Source: Coix lacryma-jobi var. lacryma-jobi (lineage: Eukaryota > Streptophyta > Magnoliopsida > Poales > Poaceae). Taken from it: a DNA stretch of 64,000 nucleotides. This document shows, in pieces, positions 33,128-44,383 of the stretch (position 1 is its first letter; each line of letters begins with the position of its first letter). A program made the position numbers and the translations under genes. The stretch covers positions 18,998,080 through 19,062,079 of the forward strand of contig CM019831.1 in NCBI GenBank assembly GCA_009763385.1. The letters are read 5' to 3'. The notes below the pieces were generated by a model, which was not told where the DNA came from, ran no database searches, and worked only from the letters and a program-made list of their open reading frames with translations.

Positions 33128-34723
33128 TTCGACATTCTTGGGATCCAATATGTTGACTGGCCTGCTCCTTCAAGCGAGGATGCACCGAAGAAGAGAAAAC
33201 GCGCTGCCGCCGAGGAGAAAGGGCTTGCCTCGCGGCCGAAAAGGGGTCGTGGTCGAGGCCGCGGTGGTGCCGGTAGCCGGTTGAAAAAGCTTCCGTCGAA
33301 GGTCGCTGTGGGTTCGGGAGCTACCGGCACTTCATCCTCTTCGGTCGTTGTTTCGTTCCCGAGCGGCCGAGTTCTTGCGAAGGTCGGAGGACGGGTGCCC
33401 CGCGTTGGTGGGATTGGTGCGTTGATTCAGGTTTCGGATGATGATGAAGAAGTTTCCGACAGTGAAGAGATGGGGGAGGAGAGGGAGGCAGAAAAGGAAG
33501 GTGACACTGAAGATGGCTCGTCTCATGATGATAGCGACTCTTCCAGTGGCGAAGGTGATTCGGATGAAGAGGTTTCCATCGGTGATGACCGTGGGAAGAC
33601 AGTTGTTTCACCTAGTGCGTCTATCCGGAGCATTGATGATACTATGCGGGACTTTGAGCCAGAGAGTCCTCTGCGAGGTTCAATTCCCGAGTTTGCTGGC
33701 TTGCACTTATGGGTCAATGGTTTCGAGTGTACTGGTGATCTTGAATCTGAGCGGACCCCCAGGAAAAGACCATATGGCGAGGCTAGCCGATCGAGCCTTC
33801 CTTACTTCGCTAAGAAGCTTGGGGTCTCTGATCCGTCGACCGAGCTTTTCACTAGTCCGGACCTTCGAGAGTGCCACTTGCAGCGTGCTCCGGAGGAAAG
33901 GCGTTTTCTGGGTCGGGTGTTTAGTCACATTTGTGTGCCCGAAGCGGAGCTTCGCCTGGCCAACGAGCCTTTGGACAGACTCCATGATGACATCGATGTC
34001 AAAGTTGCTGAGTTAATGCTCTTGAACCGCTCGGCGCGCCGAAGGGCGAGTTATAATCTCCATTATTTGAATGACCGGTTGGTTGAAGTCGAGAAGGATA
34101 ACAAGGACCTTCGCCGAAGTTTGGAGAATAAAGAGATTGAGCTCAAAGCTGCTCTAGAGAAAGTTAAGAAGTCCCGAGAGGAAGCGCAGGAGGTTGCAAA
34201 CAGTAATACTCAACTTCTGGCTGCTTGCCGTCAGAAACACAAGGACTTGATTGCTGCAAATAGTCGCATACAAGAGCTGTCCACTGAGTTGGCTTCTCAT
34301 TCCGAGGCTTGGCAGAAGAGCATGGGAGAGGTTAAAAATAAAATCGACACCTGCTTGACTGAGGCCGGTGGTTCTGTTGGTGAGCCGTTACCTGCCGTTG
34401 ATGTTGTGGCATTCGAGGCTTGGCTTAAGAATGAGCTGGATGTTTTCCGTTCTCTGGTTGATAATGCCGCTGATTTTGGATGTTACGCCGGAGCTTTGGC
34501 TATGGCCGGGACCCTTCGCCAAGCTGAATGCGAACACCTTCGGAAGATTAGGAAACCGAACCACGTCTTCCCAACTGTTGACGTGGTTCGTCAAATGAAG
34601 GTTGATGATGCGGAGGTTCGGAACTGCGCGATGTGTTTGCTCCGGAGGTTTTCGATTGACGGAGGTGGATGCACTCTCGCCTTCGAAGAGGCAGCGGAAG
34701 CTACCCATCAGGTACCAACTTGA
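31985..34723 (+). CDS. chimeric 912-codon ORF: Tekay gag/protease fused in frame to the Tat antisense gene
   Basis: One uninterrupted frame joins two elements. Residues 1-250 are capsid, 282-295 the CCHC knuckle and 343-345 the protease DSG. From about residue 381 (FDILGIQYVDWPAPSSEDAP) the sequence belongs to the Tat antisense gene: a basic, nuclear-localisation-like KKRKR with Arg/Gly repeats (400-440), an acidic Ser/Asp/Glu region (485-550) and a long coiled coil (695-790). If the first Tat intron is spliced, the last in-frame codon before the donor ends at 34711 and the frame continues into 34798. No H3-like start is included. Whether it is expressed is unknown. Confidence 0.6.
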   Translation: MEATLRNIANNTAQQHHQRQGPEPNQYSSYRDFLDTRPPVFKEVTEPLEADEWLNSITQKFRLLRLTEELKVEYAAHMLEGPAGLWWAQYRASLPANARVTWDQFSTAMRSHYIPSGLMEMKIAEFMRLSQGTRSMSEYLHSFNNLARYAPDFVNTEAKKIASFKRGMSAAMLSKMGNSHRTTFSDFVSDCLNQEANDSRLATETRHRANEGGSSQQRAPFGARTLYRALVAGARFHPPQRKITTNRPRPSFQKPYTAPLMQNKNKAGSAGGPKTPYVIGPCYNCGQTGHLSCQCPRPKKQYTQPPPCVGHVHHTTVEEVPKGEPVTAGTFLVNQCPTVVLFDSGASHSFISENFVLRKLSTLEVKAIHSSVGSGGRVNRMFDILGIQYVDWPAPSSEDAPKKRKRAAAEEKGLASRPKRGRGRGRGGAGSRLKKLPSKVAVGSGATGTSSSSVVVSFPSGRVLAKVGGRVPRVGGIGALIQVSDDDEEVSDSEEMGEEREAEKEGDTEDGSSHDDSDSSSGEGDSDEEVSIGDDRGKTVVSPSASIRSIDDTMRDFEPESPLRGSIPEFAGLHLWVNGFECTGDLESERTPRKRPYGEASRSSLPYFAKKLGVSDPSTELFTSPDLRECHLQRAPEERRFLGRVFSHICVPEAELRLANEPLDRLHDDIDVKVAELMLLNRSARRRASYNLHYLNDRLVEVEKDNKDLRRSLENKEIELKAALEKVKKSREEAQEVANSNTQLLAACRQKHKDLIAANSRIQELSTELASHSEAWQKSMGEVKNKIDTCLTEAGGSVGEPLPAVDVVAFEAWLKNELDVFRSLVDNAADFGCYAGALAMAGTLRQAECEHLRKIRKPNHVFPTVDVVRQMKVDDAEVRNCAMCLLRRFSIDGGGCTLAFEEAAEATHQVPT

Positions 34724-35696
34724 ATGGGATGTTCAATTCGTGTTACTACTTCATGGACGATTATGTTGGTGTTTATTTTGGTGGTCTACTTTTGCAGGCT
34801 CGGAAAGATGCACTGCCTTCGCCGACTGCGACTGAGGACGTTCCCGGATGCTCCAAGTCTGCTCCTGCGCCCAGTTCTGTGGAGGTTCCACCCGCGTTGG
34901 AGGTACCCTCGACCGAGGACGCTCCAACCACTAGAGAAGCTAATGTTGAAGAGGCGACGACGGAGGAGGCACCTGCCGAGGGCTTGGATGCTGCGGCTGG
35001 CGAAGCTGGGGCGGATGAGCAGAGGGAAACCGAGCAGGTGTGAAAACTTAGGCTTGCTCAAACGAGGGTGTTGTTTTGTAATATGTGTGGTAGTTGGAAC
35101 GACTTGATGACACTGAGATACTTTTTAATTCTGTGAAAATACAGGTTCCTGATGGAACCGTGCTAGAAGTGTTTGATGTGACGCCGTTGATGCTAAATTG
35201 TCAAGATATTTTTATAACTGGTGAGTCGTGGGCTCGGGCTAGGCTTAAACACCCTTCACTGTCTTTTGAATGATTTTGGTGGTCGAAGGTGCGGAGGTAT
35301 GATTTGAAAAACAGCAGATCGAGTCGTTTTTGGCGCGAGGCTGATTATACTGATCGACAGGCCACACGGTATTTGTTTGGTTCATCTTCGTCCTCGCAAG
35401 CTGTTGTTGATGATGATATTGATGAGAAGACAGCTCTGGATTATTTGTTTGGGCGAAGCACACTAGAGTTAGGTTCGGATGGATCCCTTGTGGTTCCGAA
35501 AGAGGAACCTTCAGAAGTTAGTGAAGTAAATCATAGATATATGTATAGGGCGAGGGTTTTGTCTGGGGAGCTGTCAATTGTTCCTGCAGCTCCTTTGTTG
35601 TGGGGACCCATAGTTCCGGTGGATATAGGATTTCAGGAGGGTGTCGAAGGTTTGGATGATTTGATGTTCATTGAGGGTAATGATGGTTCCTTGTAA
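33128..35696 (+). pseudogene. Tat antisense accessory gene, remaining exons
   Basis: Three exons are predicted: to 34711, 34798-35037 and 35145-35696. Introns 34712-34797 (86 bases, gtacc...tttgcag) and 35038-35144 (107 bases, gtgtg...atacag) have consensus borders, and both keep the reading frame in phase 0. Without splicing, each exon runs into a stop within a few codons. Domains are basic, acidic, coiled-coil, then Glu/Ala/Pro-rich. The last exon has one in-frame TGA at 35271-35273; the frame is open on both sides. The first part of the gene lies at 24735-25088, separated by the Tekay insertion and a deletion of unknown size. Introns in an antisense gene of a retrotransposon fit transcription from its own promoter. 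Confidence 0.65.
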
Positions 35697-35844
35697 TTTT
35701 ATTCTTTTTATTAATTGTATATCACACTGTCGTCAGAAGCGAACAACTTGTGATGTTGCTCTGTGGAGGTGCTATTTGTTTTTTGCAATTTGATTGAAAT
35801 AATACTTGATTCTCGAGGCTCGCTTTTCGTTTAAGAGAGGTGTT
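35697..35844 (+). other. 3' flank of the antisense gene
   Basis: AT-rich. Possible polyadenylation words (ttgattgaaataatac near 35790) follow the stop at 35696. No other feature is seen. Confidence 0.35.
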
Positions 35845-36205
35845 TTTTGAAAACAACGACGCCCCCCTTTTCTTTTAGCGGGGCTAAAGCTGATTAGGAA
35901 AACAGCGACGCCCCCTTTTTCTTTTAACGAGGCTCGCTTAACGTTTTTGAAAGCTGATTAGGCAAACATCGACGCCCCTTTTTTCTTTTAGCGAGGCTCG
36001 CTTAACGTTTTTGAAAGCTGATTAGGAAAACAGCGACACCCCTTTTTCTTTTAGCGAGGCTCGCTTAATGTTTTTGAAAGCTGATTAGGCAAACAGCGAC
36101 GCCCCTTTTTTCTCTTAGTGAGGCTCGCTTAACGTTTTTGAAAGCTGATTAGGAAAACAGCGACGCCCCCTTTTTTCTCTTAGCGAGGCTCGCTTAACGT
36201 TTTTT
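35845..36205. repeat. tandem array of about six ~62-base units
   Basis: The unit contains gattaggaaaacagcgacg, a C/T-rich run, ttagcgaggctcgcttaacg and tttttgaaagct. Units differ by a few substitutions and by run length. The array sits between the convergent 3' ends of pol and of the antisense gene in the Tat element. Confidence 0.85.
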
Positions 36206-36545
36206 GTTTTGTGGGGGTACTTGACTTTTGGACTTCGCGCCTCCCCTTGTCTTAGGTGGAGGTGAAGTTTGTTTTGCGAGCCCCTAGCATTTTTTTGCGA
36301 GGGTACTCGACTTTTTTGGACTTCGCGCCTCCCCTTGTCTTAGGTGGAGGTGAAGTTTGCTTTGCGAGCCCCTAGCATTTTTTTGCGAGGGTACTCGACT
36401 TTTTTGGACTTCGCGCCTCCCCTTGTCTTAGGTGGAGGTGAAGTTTGCTTTGCGAGCCCCTAGTGTTTTTGCGAGGGTGCTCGACTTTTTTGGACTTCGC
36501 GCCTCCCCTTGTCTTAGGTGGAGGTGAAGTTTGCTTTTCCCAAGT
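36206..36545. repeat. tandem array of four ~86-base units
   Basis: The unit contains gcgagggtactcgac, ttggacttcgcgcctccc, cttgtcttaggtggaggtg and gcgagcccctag. The second and third units are almost identical. It abuts the 62-base array. Within each unit gcctcccc and ggtggagg can pair, giving a potential stem. Confidence 0.85.
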
Positions 36546-36838
36546 TTGCTTCGAGAGAAAAATTGTGCTTCGAAGCCATCTTTGGTGTTTTTCATCGATT
36601 ATAAGTGCTCTTGGATAAGGGCTGCTTTTATCGACGCTTAAGGAAAAACTGAAAGAAAGGACTTTGGGGTTTTGTTTTTCAGGGGTTGATGCCTTTATTA
36701 AGGACATGGAAAACTGCCTCGTTAAAAAACCTTGCGCCCCTTCGTAAGGAAAAAGAGTGCAGCACCTTTGTTTTGGTTACAAGTATGATGCTAAGAAGAA
36801 GAGTTGACTGAAGGCATATTACAAGTTGCGAGAGCTCG
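36546..36838. other. Tat intergenic region after pol
   Basis: Non-coding on both strands. It holds the common Tat words atgcctttattaaggacatgg and aactgcctcgttaaaaa near 36690-36730. It probably contains pol termination signals, but none is provable by eye. Confidence 0.4.
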
Positions 36839-37953
36839 CTAAGGCTCCGCTATGGGTAGTATTTGCGAAGGTCGTCGACATTCCAGGTGTGAGGCAGGAT
36901 GTTTCCCGCCGGGACGATTGCATTCTGCTATTAAGTATGGACCCGTCCACTTTGGCTGAAACTTTCCCGCCATGTTGGCGTTTTGCTTCCGAATGAGAAC
37001 GAGGTCACCCTTCTTTAGTTCTTTGATTCTCACCTTTTTGTCTCTCCATTTTTTTGTTTCTTCCTGATACTTGCGGAGGTTGTGCACTGCGTTGCATCTT
37101 GTTTCTTCAAGTAGATCTTTGTCTAGTAGTTGGTTTTGTTCATCTGTTTCGAGGGTTGTTCTGATTGATTCGTGCTTCAACTCTTCTGGTAGCACAACTT
37201 CTTCCCCAAACAGGAGCCTGAAAGGGGTGAATTTTGTGGCTCTGCATTCCGAGGTGTTATGGGACCACGTGACCGAGGTTAGTTCTTCCGCCCACTTTCC
37301 CTTGGGCCTGCCTTGCAATTTTTTGGATATAGCTTGGAAAATTGTTGCGTTGGCTCTTTCAACTAAGCCGTTGGACTGAGGGTGGCGGACTGAGGCAAAG
37401 CACAAAACTGTTCCAATTTGTGCGCAGAATTCTTTGAAGACCTCGCTATCAAACTGAGTGCCATTGTCGACAGTTAGGTATTTCGTGACCCCGAACCGAC
37501 ACACTAATTGCTGCCAGAAAAACTTCTTCATGGCCAAGGAGGTGATGGAAGCCAGCGGTCTAGTTTCAATCCACTTTGTGAAGTATTCCACGGCTACCAC
37601 CGCGTAGCGGAGGTTTCCTGGAGCTGTTGGTAGTGGACCAACGAGATCCATTGCCCATCTTTGCAAAGGCCAAGTTGGACAAATCAGAGTTGTTGGAGCC
37701 CCTGGGCGTTTCGTGTTTTTGCCGTTAGTTGACAACCTTCGCAGCGTTTGACGATGCCTTCTGCATCTTTTATTGCCGTTGGCCAGTAGAAGCCTTGTCG
37801 GAAAGCTTTGCCAACTAGCGCCCTCGGGCCGTTGTGTGAACCGCAGATACCTTCATGGATAAGCTTGAGAATGTCATTTCCTTCCATCCGTGACACGCAT
37901 TTGAGCCATGGCGAGGTTACTGAAGCTTTGAACAGAATGTTGTCCACAATTTT
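36839..37953 (-). pseudogene. pol: Tat integrase
   Basis: Minus strand. The HHCC finger (IHEGICGSHNGPRALVGKAF, then CEGCQ) lies at about 37860-37720. After a frameshift near 37700 comes the DDE core: AMDLVGPLPTAPGNLRYAVV, TVDNGTQFDS and PQSNGLVERANA, so all three catalytic acidic residues are kept. A C-terminal region with KKGDLVLIRKQ follows, ending at the stop 36839-36841. A further frameshift or stop separates it from RNase H at about 37950. Confidence 0.85.
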
Positions 37954-39046
37954 TTACCCTCGAACTCTTTGTTTAAGTCTGTTTTCTTCCTCTTTGGTCT
38001 CGGGTTCATGCAGCCCGTTGATATAGGCCATGATGGGTGCTCTCCAATCTTCGCTCTGTATTGTATTGATCAGCTTTGCTGTTTTCTCGGAAACTTCGAT
38101 GGCTGATTGTGTCCTAGCTTCATAGAAGACGTCTGGGGGCAACGGAAGTTGTTGAGCTGCCGCTTTGGCCAGATTGTCTGCCTCGCTGTTATCTGACCTC
38201 GGTATTGCTTTCACTATTATGCCGAGGAAGAAAGATTCTAACCTTCGAACATACTGTAGGTACTTTTGTAGCTCTGGATCTTTTGCTTTATAATTTTTCT
38301 CGATGTGCCCCGCGATGACTTGAGAGTCTGTGTTAATGACTGCCCTTCGGACTGACAAAGATCGAAGCCTTGAGAGTGCTAGTATCACGGCTTCGTATTC
38401 TGCCGAGTTGTTTGTGCATTTGAAGTCGAGTCTTTTTGTGTACCTTAGCTTCCACCCAGATGGCGAGACTAGGATCGCCGAGGCTCCTGCTCCGGCTGCT
38501 CCCCAAGCTCCATCAACATACGCTGTCCAAAACGGGTCTAGTTGGGCTCCATCTCTGCGAGGGTCTGGGGTCCATTCAGCTATGAAATCTGCTAGTGCCT
38601 GCGATTTGATTGCTGTTCTTCCCATGAAGGTTATAGCATAGCTGTTCAACTCAACTGACCATTTTGCTACTCTGCCGACTGCCTCGTTGTTCTTGAAAAT
38701 GTTCTCGAGGGGGTATGATGAAGGCACTTGGATTTCATGTGCCTGGAAGTAGTGTTTTAGCTTTCTTGAAGCCATTACCACGACATATGCTATCTTCTCT
38801 AGCTCTGAGTAATTCCGTTTTGGACCTTCGAGTGTTTCAGACACGTAGTAGACCGGGGCCTGCTTAATTTTGTTGTTTTCATGCAACTCTTTGATTAGCA
38901 CTGCGCTGGTCGCATGGGGCGAGGCTGCGACATACAGTAGTAGAAGATCACCTTTGCTTGGACTAGTTAAAATGGTCAAGTTTGTGAGGTAGTTTTTCAA
39001 ATCCTCGAAAGCTTTCTGCTGCCGAGGTCCCCAATTGAATGGGGCT
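37954..39046 (-). pseudogene. pol: Tat RNase H and second RNase H-like domain
   Basis: Minus strand, mostly one frame (39000-37954). The first half is the usual Ty3 RNase H (LLLLYVAASPHATSAVLI, PVYYVSETL). The second half is an additional RNase H fold (TAYVDGAWGAAGAGASAILV, CTNNSAEYEAVILALSRL, INTDSQVIAGHI, SDNSEADNLAKAA) with its Asp-Glu-Asp-Asp residues visible. This duplicated RNase H is diagnostic of the Tat lineage. Confidence 0.85.
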
Positions 39047-39746
39047 GTGCTTCTCAGAGTTTCGAAAAAAGTAACCCTCGCTCGGCTGATCTGGAGATGA
39101 ATCTGCTGAGTGCTGCTAGACGACCTATCAAACGCTGAGCTGCTTTTTTGGTTGTCGGGGGTTCCATATTGATGATGGCATCAATTTTTTCGGGGTTGGC
39201 TTCAATTCCCCTTACTGAGACGATGCAACCTAGCAGTTTTCCTTCGTTTACCCCGAAAACACATTTTTCGGGGTTTAATTTGAGCCCGGCGGACCGAAGG
39301 CTTTTGAACACTCTTTCTAAGTCTGTTATGTGATTTTCTTTTAGCTCGCTTTGTACAATCAAGTCATCGACGTAGGCAGAAATGGCGTGTTCATCTTTGA
39401 AGACTTCAGATGTCATGCGAGCGAAGGTTGATCCTGCATTTCTGAGGCCTTCTGCCATTCTTCGAAAGCAAAATGTGCCCGAAGGTGTAATGAAGCTTGT
39501 TTTTTCCTCATCTTCCTCATTCATCCAAATCTGGTGGTACCCTGAGAAGCAGTCGAGGAGAGAGAGCATTTGGCAACCGGCTGCTCTGTCGACCAAGGTG
39601 CTTATGTTAGGCAGAGAAAAGTCATCCTTCGGACAGGCTTTGTGCAGGCATGTGAAATCAACACACATTCTCCATTTCTTGTTCTTTTTCTGAACTAGTA
39701 CCACGTTTGAGTGCCATGTTGGATATTTGACTTGACGGATGACGCC
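39047..39746 (-). pseudogene. pol: Tat reverse transcriptase, main part
   Basis: Minus strand. Motifs include MVLVQKKNKKWRMCVDF, LLDCFSGYHQIWM and AYVDDLIVQS, with the catalytic YVDD intact. The N-terminal end is cut by the solo LTR inserted at 39747; the frame resumes at 44384 upstream in the gene. A frameshift lies near 39050. Confidence 0.85.
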
Positions 39747-41263
39747 TGTGACACCCTAGTGTCAAGCACTGCATTAGGAACTTCATTTAGCTACTAAAGA
39801 GCATAAGTAAGGCATTGCATCATTTCATGTGCATAAGAGTGCTTTTTGCCTTTTGTTTATGTATTTGGATTTTGGATTTATATTGGACTTGATGGTTAAA
39901 GTGGATTCCTGTCTTGGCAAATAGTTTTATAAAATAAAGATTTTTGAGAGTTTTATAAAATAAAGATTTTTGAGTAGAGTGCTTTTCATGTTGGTATTTT
40001 GACCTAGTTCAAAATAGGTTGTCAAATAAAAATGAGTTAGACAAAATGGTTTATGTCTCAAAATTGGCTTTATTTATGTGGAGGCTGTAAAAATGGTTTT
40101 CAGAAAAAGTGCCCTATATGAAAGTTGTAGAGAAAATTATTTTGAGAAACTTTTATTTTTGGGTCAAAACCTAGTTTGGAGTTTTTGAAACTGTTTTTGA
40201 GTGGTCAAAGTTTGAAAATTTTCGGAAAAAGAAAAGGAAAAACCTTTTTCCTTCCCGCACCCCTTTCGGCCCAACCAGCCTTTCGGCCCAACTCCACACC
40301 GCGCCGGCCCAGCTCCGCCCGCGCCCGCTCCTCGCGACGCGCCGATCAGGCCTGACGGCCGCGCCGTACGCCGGCCAGACTCGCCACATGGCCGCCGCAT
40401 CCTGCCGAGGATCCCCGCCGGCCACTCCTCGCCCGATCCCCCTCCGCTCAATCACGCAAAGGATCGGCCTTGCCCTCTCACCACTCGCCTCACTCACCGC
40501 GCGCACGGCAACGCCTGCCACCGCCTCGCCCGCCGTGCCGCCGTGGCCCCCGCCACGACCACCGGCCGGCCAAGCCGACCAAAACCCCGAGCGCACCGCA
40601 CTCCCCCTCCTCACTTGCCATTCCGCTCGCCCGCTCTCTCTCGCCCTCACTCCCTCTCCTCCTCTCCGCGAACGAACGCCAGCGCTTGCCCGCCGCCGTT
40701 CGACACCGCAAAACCCCCTTCACTGTTCCGACCACGCCGGAGCCTCGCCGTCCGATTCCTTCCGCGCACCGCCACACCTTCACCTCGGACACACGGTGCG
40801 CACCTCCGCGCCACCCGCCGAGCTCCACCCACGCGGAGCCCGAGGAGCGCCGCCGCGGACGCCATCAGCGCCGCCCGGAGCCCGAACCTGTTCCGCGCGA
40901 CCCCGAGCTTCGCCGTCGCCCTCCTTCGCCCGCAAGCACCGCCAGGCCAAGGCAAGGTGAGAACACCGACTAGCCTCAACGCTACCGCTCTCTCCCACCT
41001 CTTCTTCCCCGGACGAGTGCCGCCGCCGTCCGCCATGGCCCCGCACGCGACCAAGATCCATCGGAGCTCCTACAGCCGAACCAAGCTCTCCGCTAGCCTC
41101 CCTAGGGTTCGTGTAAGCCTATGTCGTCTCCAATTTCACCGGCGACCGCCGGAAACGGCGTAGCCGTATGTCGCCGCCGCCACCGTCCGCCACCGCTCGC
41201 CGTCGGCACGCTACGGCCGTGCGCTGGCCAAACCATCCACACCATCCGATGCGCCTCGTCGAG

Positions 41264-41485
41264 ACGAGTCCGCCGAGCACCACACCGCCGCCGGAGACCT
41301 CACCGCCGGCGAACAATCGCCGGTCAACTCTCTCCACTGTCTTCGCCCTCTTTGATGGGTGGGTCCCGTTGACGACGAGTCCGCCGAGCACCACACCGCC
41401 GCCGGAGACCTCACCGCCGGCGAACAATCGCCGGTCAACCCTCTCCACTGTCTTCGCCCTCTTTGATGGGTGGGTCCCGTTGACC
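41264..41485. repeat. 111-base tandem duplication in the solo LTR
   Basis: Two almost identical units start acgagtccgccgagcacc at 41264 and 41375. The other Tekay LTR has a single copy at the matching place (around 26770-26880). Confidence 0.85.
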
Positions 41486-43892
41486 AGTGGACCCCGCGCG
41501 TCAGCCTCACCCGGTCCATGGACCACGTTCACGCAAGGCCGAGCCGGGAAGATTCAAATGTTTTTCTTTTTGGTTTTATTTTCCAGAAATGCTTGTTATT
41601 TTTGTGTAGCTCGTTCTAAAAGTTCAAATGAAGTACTTTCAGTTTTGCTAGCTTGTTTATGAGTAGATCTATCATAGAAAAGTATGAAAGTATTTTTGGT
41701 GAAAGTTTTTGTTACAGTTTTTATTTAATTCAGTTTAAGTGCTTTTGTTTGAATAAATGGGAATAGGTGTTTTCTGGATGAGATAATTCATGGAAAATTT
41801 TATGTAGGTTTATTATTTTGTTATGTGTCTATGAAAAATATATGAGGCACTGTTTATGTGGAAAAAGTTTCTGTTATGGTTTAAAGTTCTTTTTGGCTGA
41901 TTTCTTAGAGTAAATGTTAAGGTGCTTTATGTGTAAAAATAAATTATGGGAAAAATTATACAGTCTCTGTGTATGATGTTTTAGTGAGGAAAAATGTAAG
42001 CAGGGTCGGTCATGTGAAGAAAAATGGAGTTGCTTTACAAATGTACTTTTCTGTGTGTTTCTTTGGAAATTCATGTAAGAAATAATATACTGTTTCTGTT
42101 CATGGAACTTTCTTGATAAGTATAAAATATGGAGTAGAATCTGGGAAAAATAGGAAATTGAGTTTAGCACCCTTTTCCAGTAGGGTTGTAGTTCAATGGG
42201 AGTAATTTGGAATATATTTGTTTATTTTGTGTAGGCATGTATGTTTATGGTCTGTTAGTAAATTTTCTACAGTAGAATGTGTATGAGTAGATGAAGCCAG
42301 GAAAATTATGAAATCTGCTGTTTGACACTTTTTGTGTGAAAAGTTAGTTCAAAGTGCCTTTTGAGCAATTTATTTGTTCTTTTTATATCTGTTGTTCCTT
42401 ATTTTATTTCTGGCTGAAATTTGTTCAGTGAAGTCCAGCAGGTGTTAATTGCCTTCTGGAATTTTTGTGGAGTTTTCTGAGTTCAGAAAAATGCACTTGC
42501 AGTTCAAACCTGAGTTCTTTTGGATTATTAAATAAGAAATAGGTGAATTAATGGATTTTGTTTTATGAGATAAATAAGTATTTACCTCAATGTCAAAAGT
42601 GGTTCAACAAGTTGGTTTTGTTGGTTTGCAAGAAATATTGTTTTTCATATCACCATATCTCGCGCCCCGCATTATTTATTCATTATTATCCTCCGCATGC
42701 AATAGGATCGACTCTTCCGGAACCCGACCAGGAGCAGGAGGCAAGCGTCGAGCAGGAGATCCCGAAACTGCATCAAGCCGAGGAAACCGACCCCGCGGCC
42801 GTCACTAACCTGCCTGAGTGCCCCTCCCACGAGGCCTCAGTCTTCTCTCAAGGCAAGCCCCGGAGCATTCTAAGTCTCCTATTATTTACAATTAAATGGC
42901 TTGAGTTCTTTATATTGTGATGCATTAGGTATAGGAGTTGGTTGAATCCCACTTGCTGCATTACCATTCCTTGTTGTTGAGTAATACCTGCCTTGTCATC
43001 CTGTTCTTTATTTATAAAGTAGAATTGCTTAGTCTGGTTAATAAAAGTAGTGGTTAAGGATGTTTCCGTAATACCCCTGACGGGTATTTACCGGATCACG
43101 GTTGGCTATATTTGTTATCGTGGAAAAGAACCTGAGTAGTAATGAAATACGGTCAACTGGAAGGCAAGGCACAAGTTTGGAAACTTGGGGCAGTCCGTCC
43201 GTTGGATCGTGTAGGTTTGTATCGATGTTGGCCCTCGTTCATTTTTGAACGCGCCCTTTTACTTAGGGATATGTCGGTGCCGTAATCATCGACCCCAAAG
43301 CCGGTTAGAAGCTGTTCGGGCCGGTCTCAACCCGTGTCGTGCCCTCTAGTATGGAAATGCGATCTGCCGCGTGAGGCCATCGCCAGGTTCCAATTGGGCG
43401 GTCCGTGCTGTGAGCCGCGACGATTACCACCACGAACAAGCATCGAGCGGTTGCCCAATGCATGGACCCGACGGGGAAAGTGTGGGCTGGTATTAAAGGT
43501 CTTTCACCAGCTGGTTTGGAATTCGATTCGAGTCGTCGTCTCCCCCGGTTAGTGGGAAACTATGGCGAGCTTCACCACGATGCAACTCCATGTGATGTGT
43601 AAAAGGTTCAACTAAAATGTGGATAAGTCAACTGGATACGTTATATTATTGCTTGTTAGACTCAAGTGTGTGCATTAGTTCAGGTGCAAACCTAGAATAA
43701 GGAATAGGTCTAAAAAGTGACAGCTCAACAATTTCATTAATTACCTCTTATCTGAATTTGAGCTTTTCGCAACTAAACATCCCAGCTCCACTCAAAAAGG
43801 CCTTGCATACCCTTGGTGTCTTTATTTTCAGTTGGACGGGTAAGTCTAGCTGAGTACATTCTCGTACTCAGGGTTTATCCCGCTTGTTGCAG

Positions 43893-44045
43893 ATGGCCAG
43901 GTCTACTTTGGCCATTGTAAGCACTGCCTCTACCCGGTGGAAGGTGATGAGGAGTAGGCCCAGGGCAGGGTCATCCAGAAGCTTCCCTTTTTCTTTTGCT
44001 GGTCTGAGACTTCTAGTGGCGCATTATCTAAAAAGGGAAGAGTGA
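43893..44045 (+). CDS. 50-residue LTR ORF, second copy
   Basis: Equivalent of 29283-29435, again starting directly after an acceptor-like gttgcag, with two substitutions and an identical stop. See the first copy for description. Confidence 0.3.
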   Translation: MARSTLAIVSTASTRWKVMRSRPRAGSSRSFPFSFAGLRLLVAHYLKREE

Positions 44046-44383
44046 GTTGTGTGAGTTGGATTTATCAAACAATGTTTTATTTGGACCACATGTGTGGTGG
44101 TCGTGTTTCAAACTTATTTTAGCTTCGGCACTTTTAAAATTTGGTATTGTAATAACTATGTTTTAAATCCGCACTCTAATACTTTAAATTCGGTTCCGTT
44201 TCTCTGTGATGTATCTTTACGAATGTAATTCTTGAACAATGCGATCCTGTATGTTGTATGATGATAGAAATCCTTCAAGATTTCCGGACTACCGGGGTTA
44301 TATGGGTTCAAGTATGAGTCGATGTCAGATGGATTTGACTAAGATGGTACTTGAGCTCTTATAATCAGGACGGTTCCGCCACA

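Larger units (their letters stand above)
39747..44383 (+). mobile_element. solo LTR of the Tekay-like family
   Basis: 4637 bases with the same ends as 25089-29764 (TGTGACACCC...TTCCGCCACA). It lies in the Tat reverse transcriptase gene between acgcc (39742-39746) and acacc (44384-44388), a 5-base target duplication with one mismatch. It contains local duplications not in the other copy: about 29 bases near 39926-39980 and 111 bases at 41264-41485. LTR recombination removed the body of this element. Confidence 0.9.

Noticed and set aside
31985..34723. Single native host gene of 912 codons
   Set aside because: The halves belong to two different retrotransposons, and the junction coincides with loss of Tekay protease and of its 3' LTR.
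35845..36545. CRISPR-like array
   Set aside because: Units are contiguous tandem repeats without unique spacers, in a plant retrotransposon.
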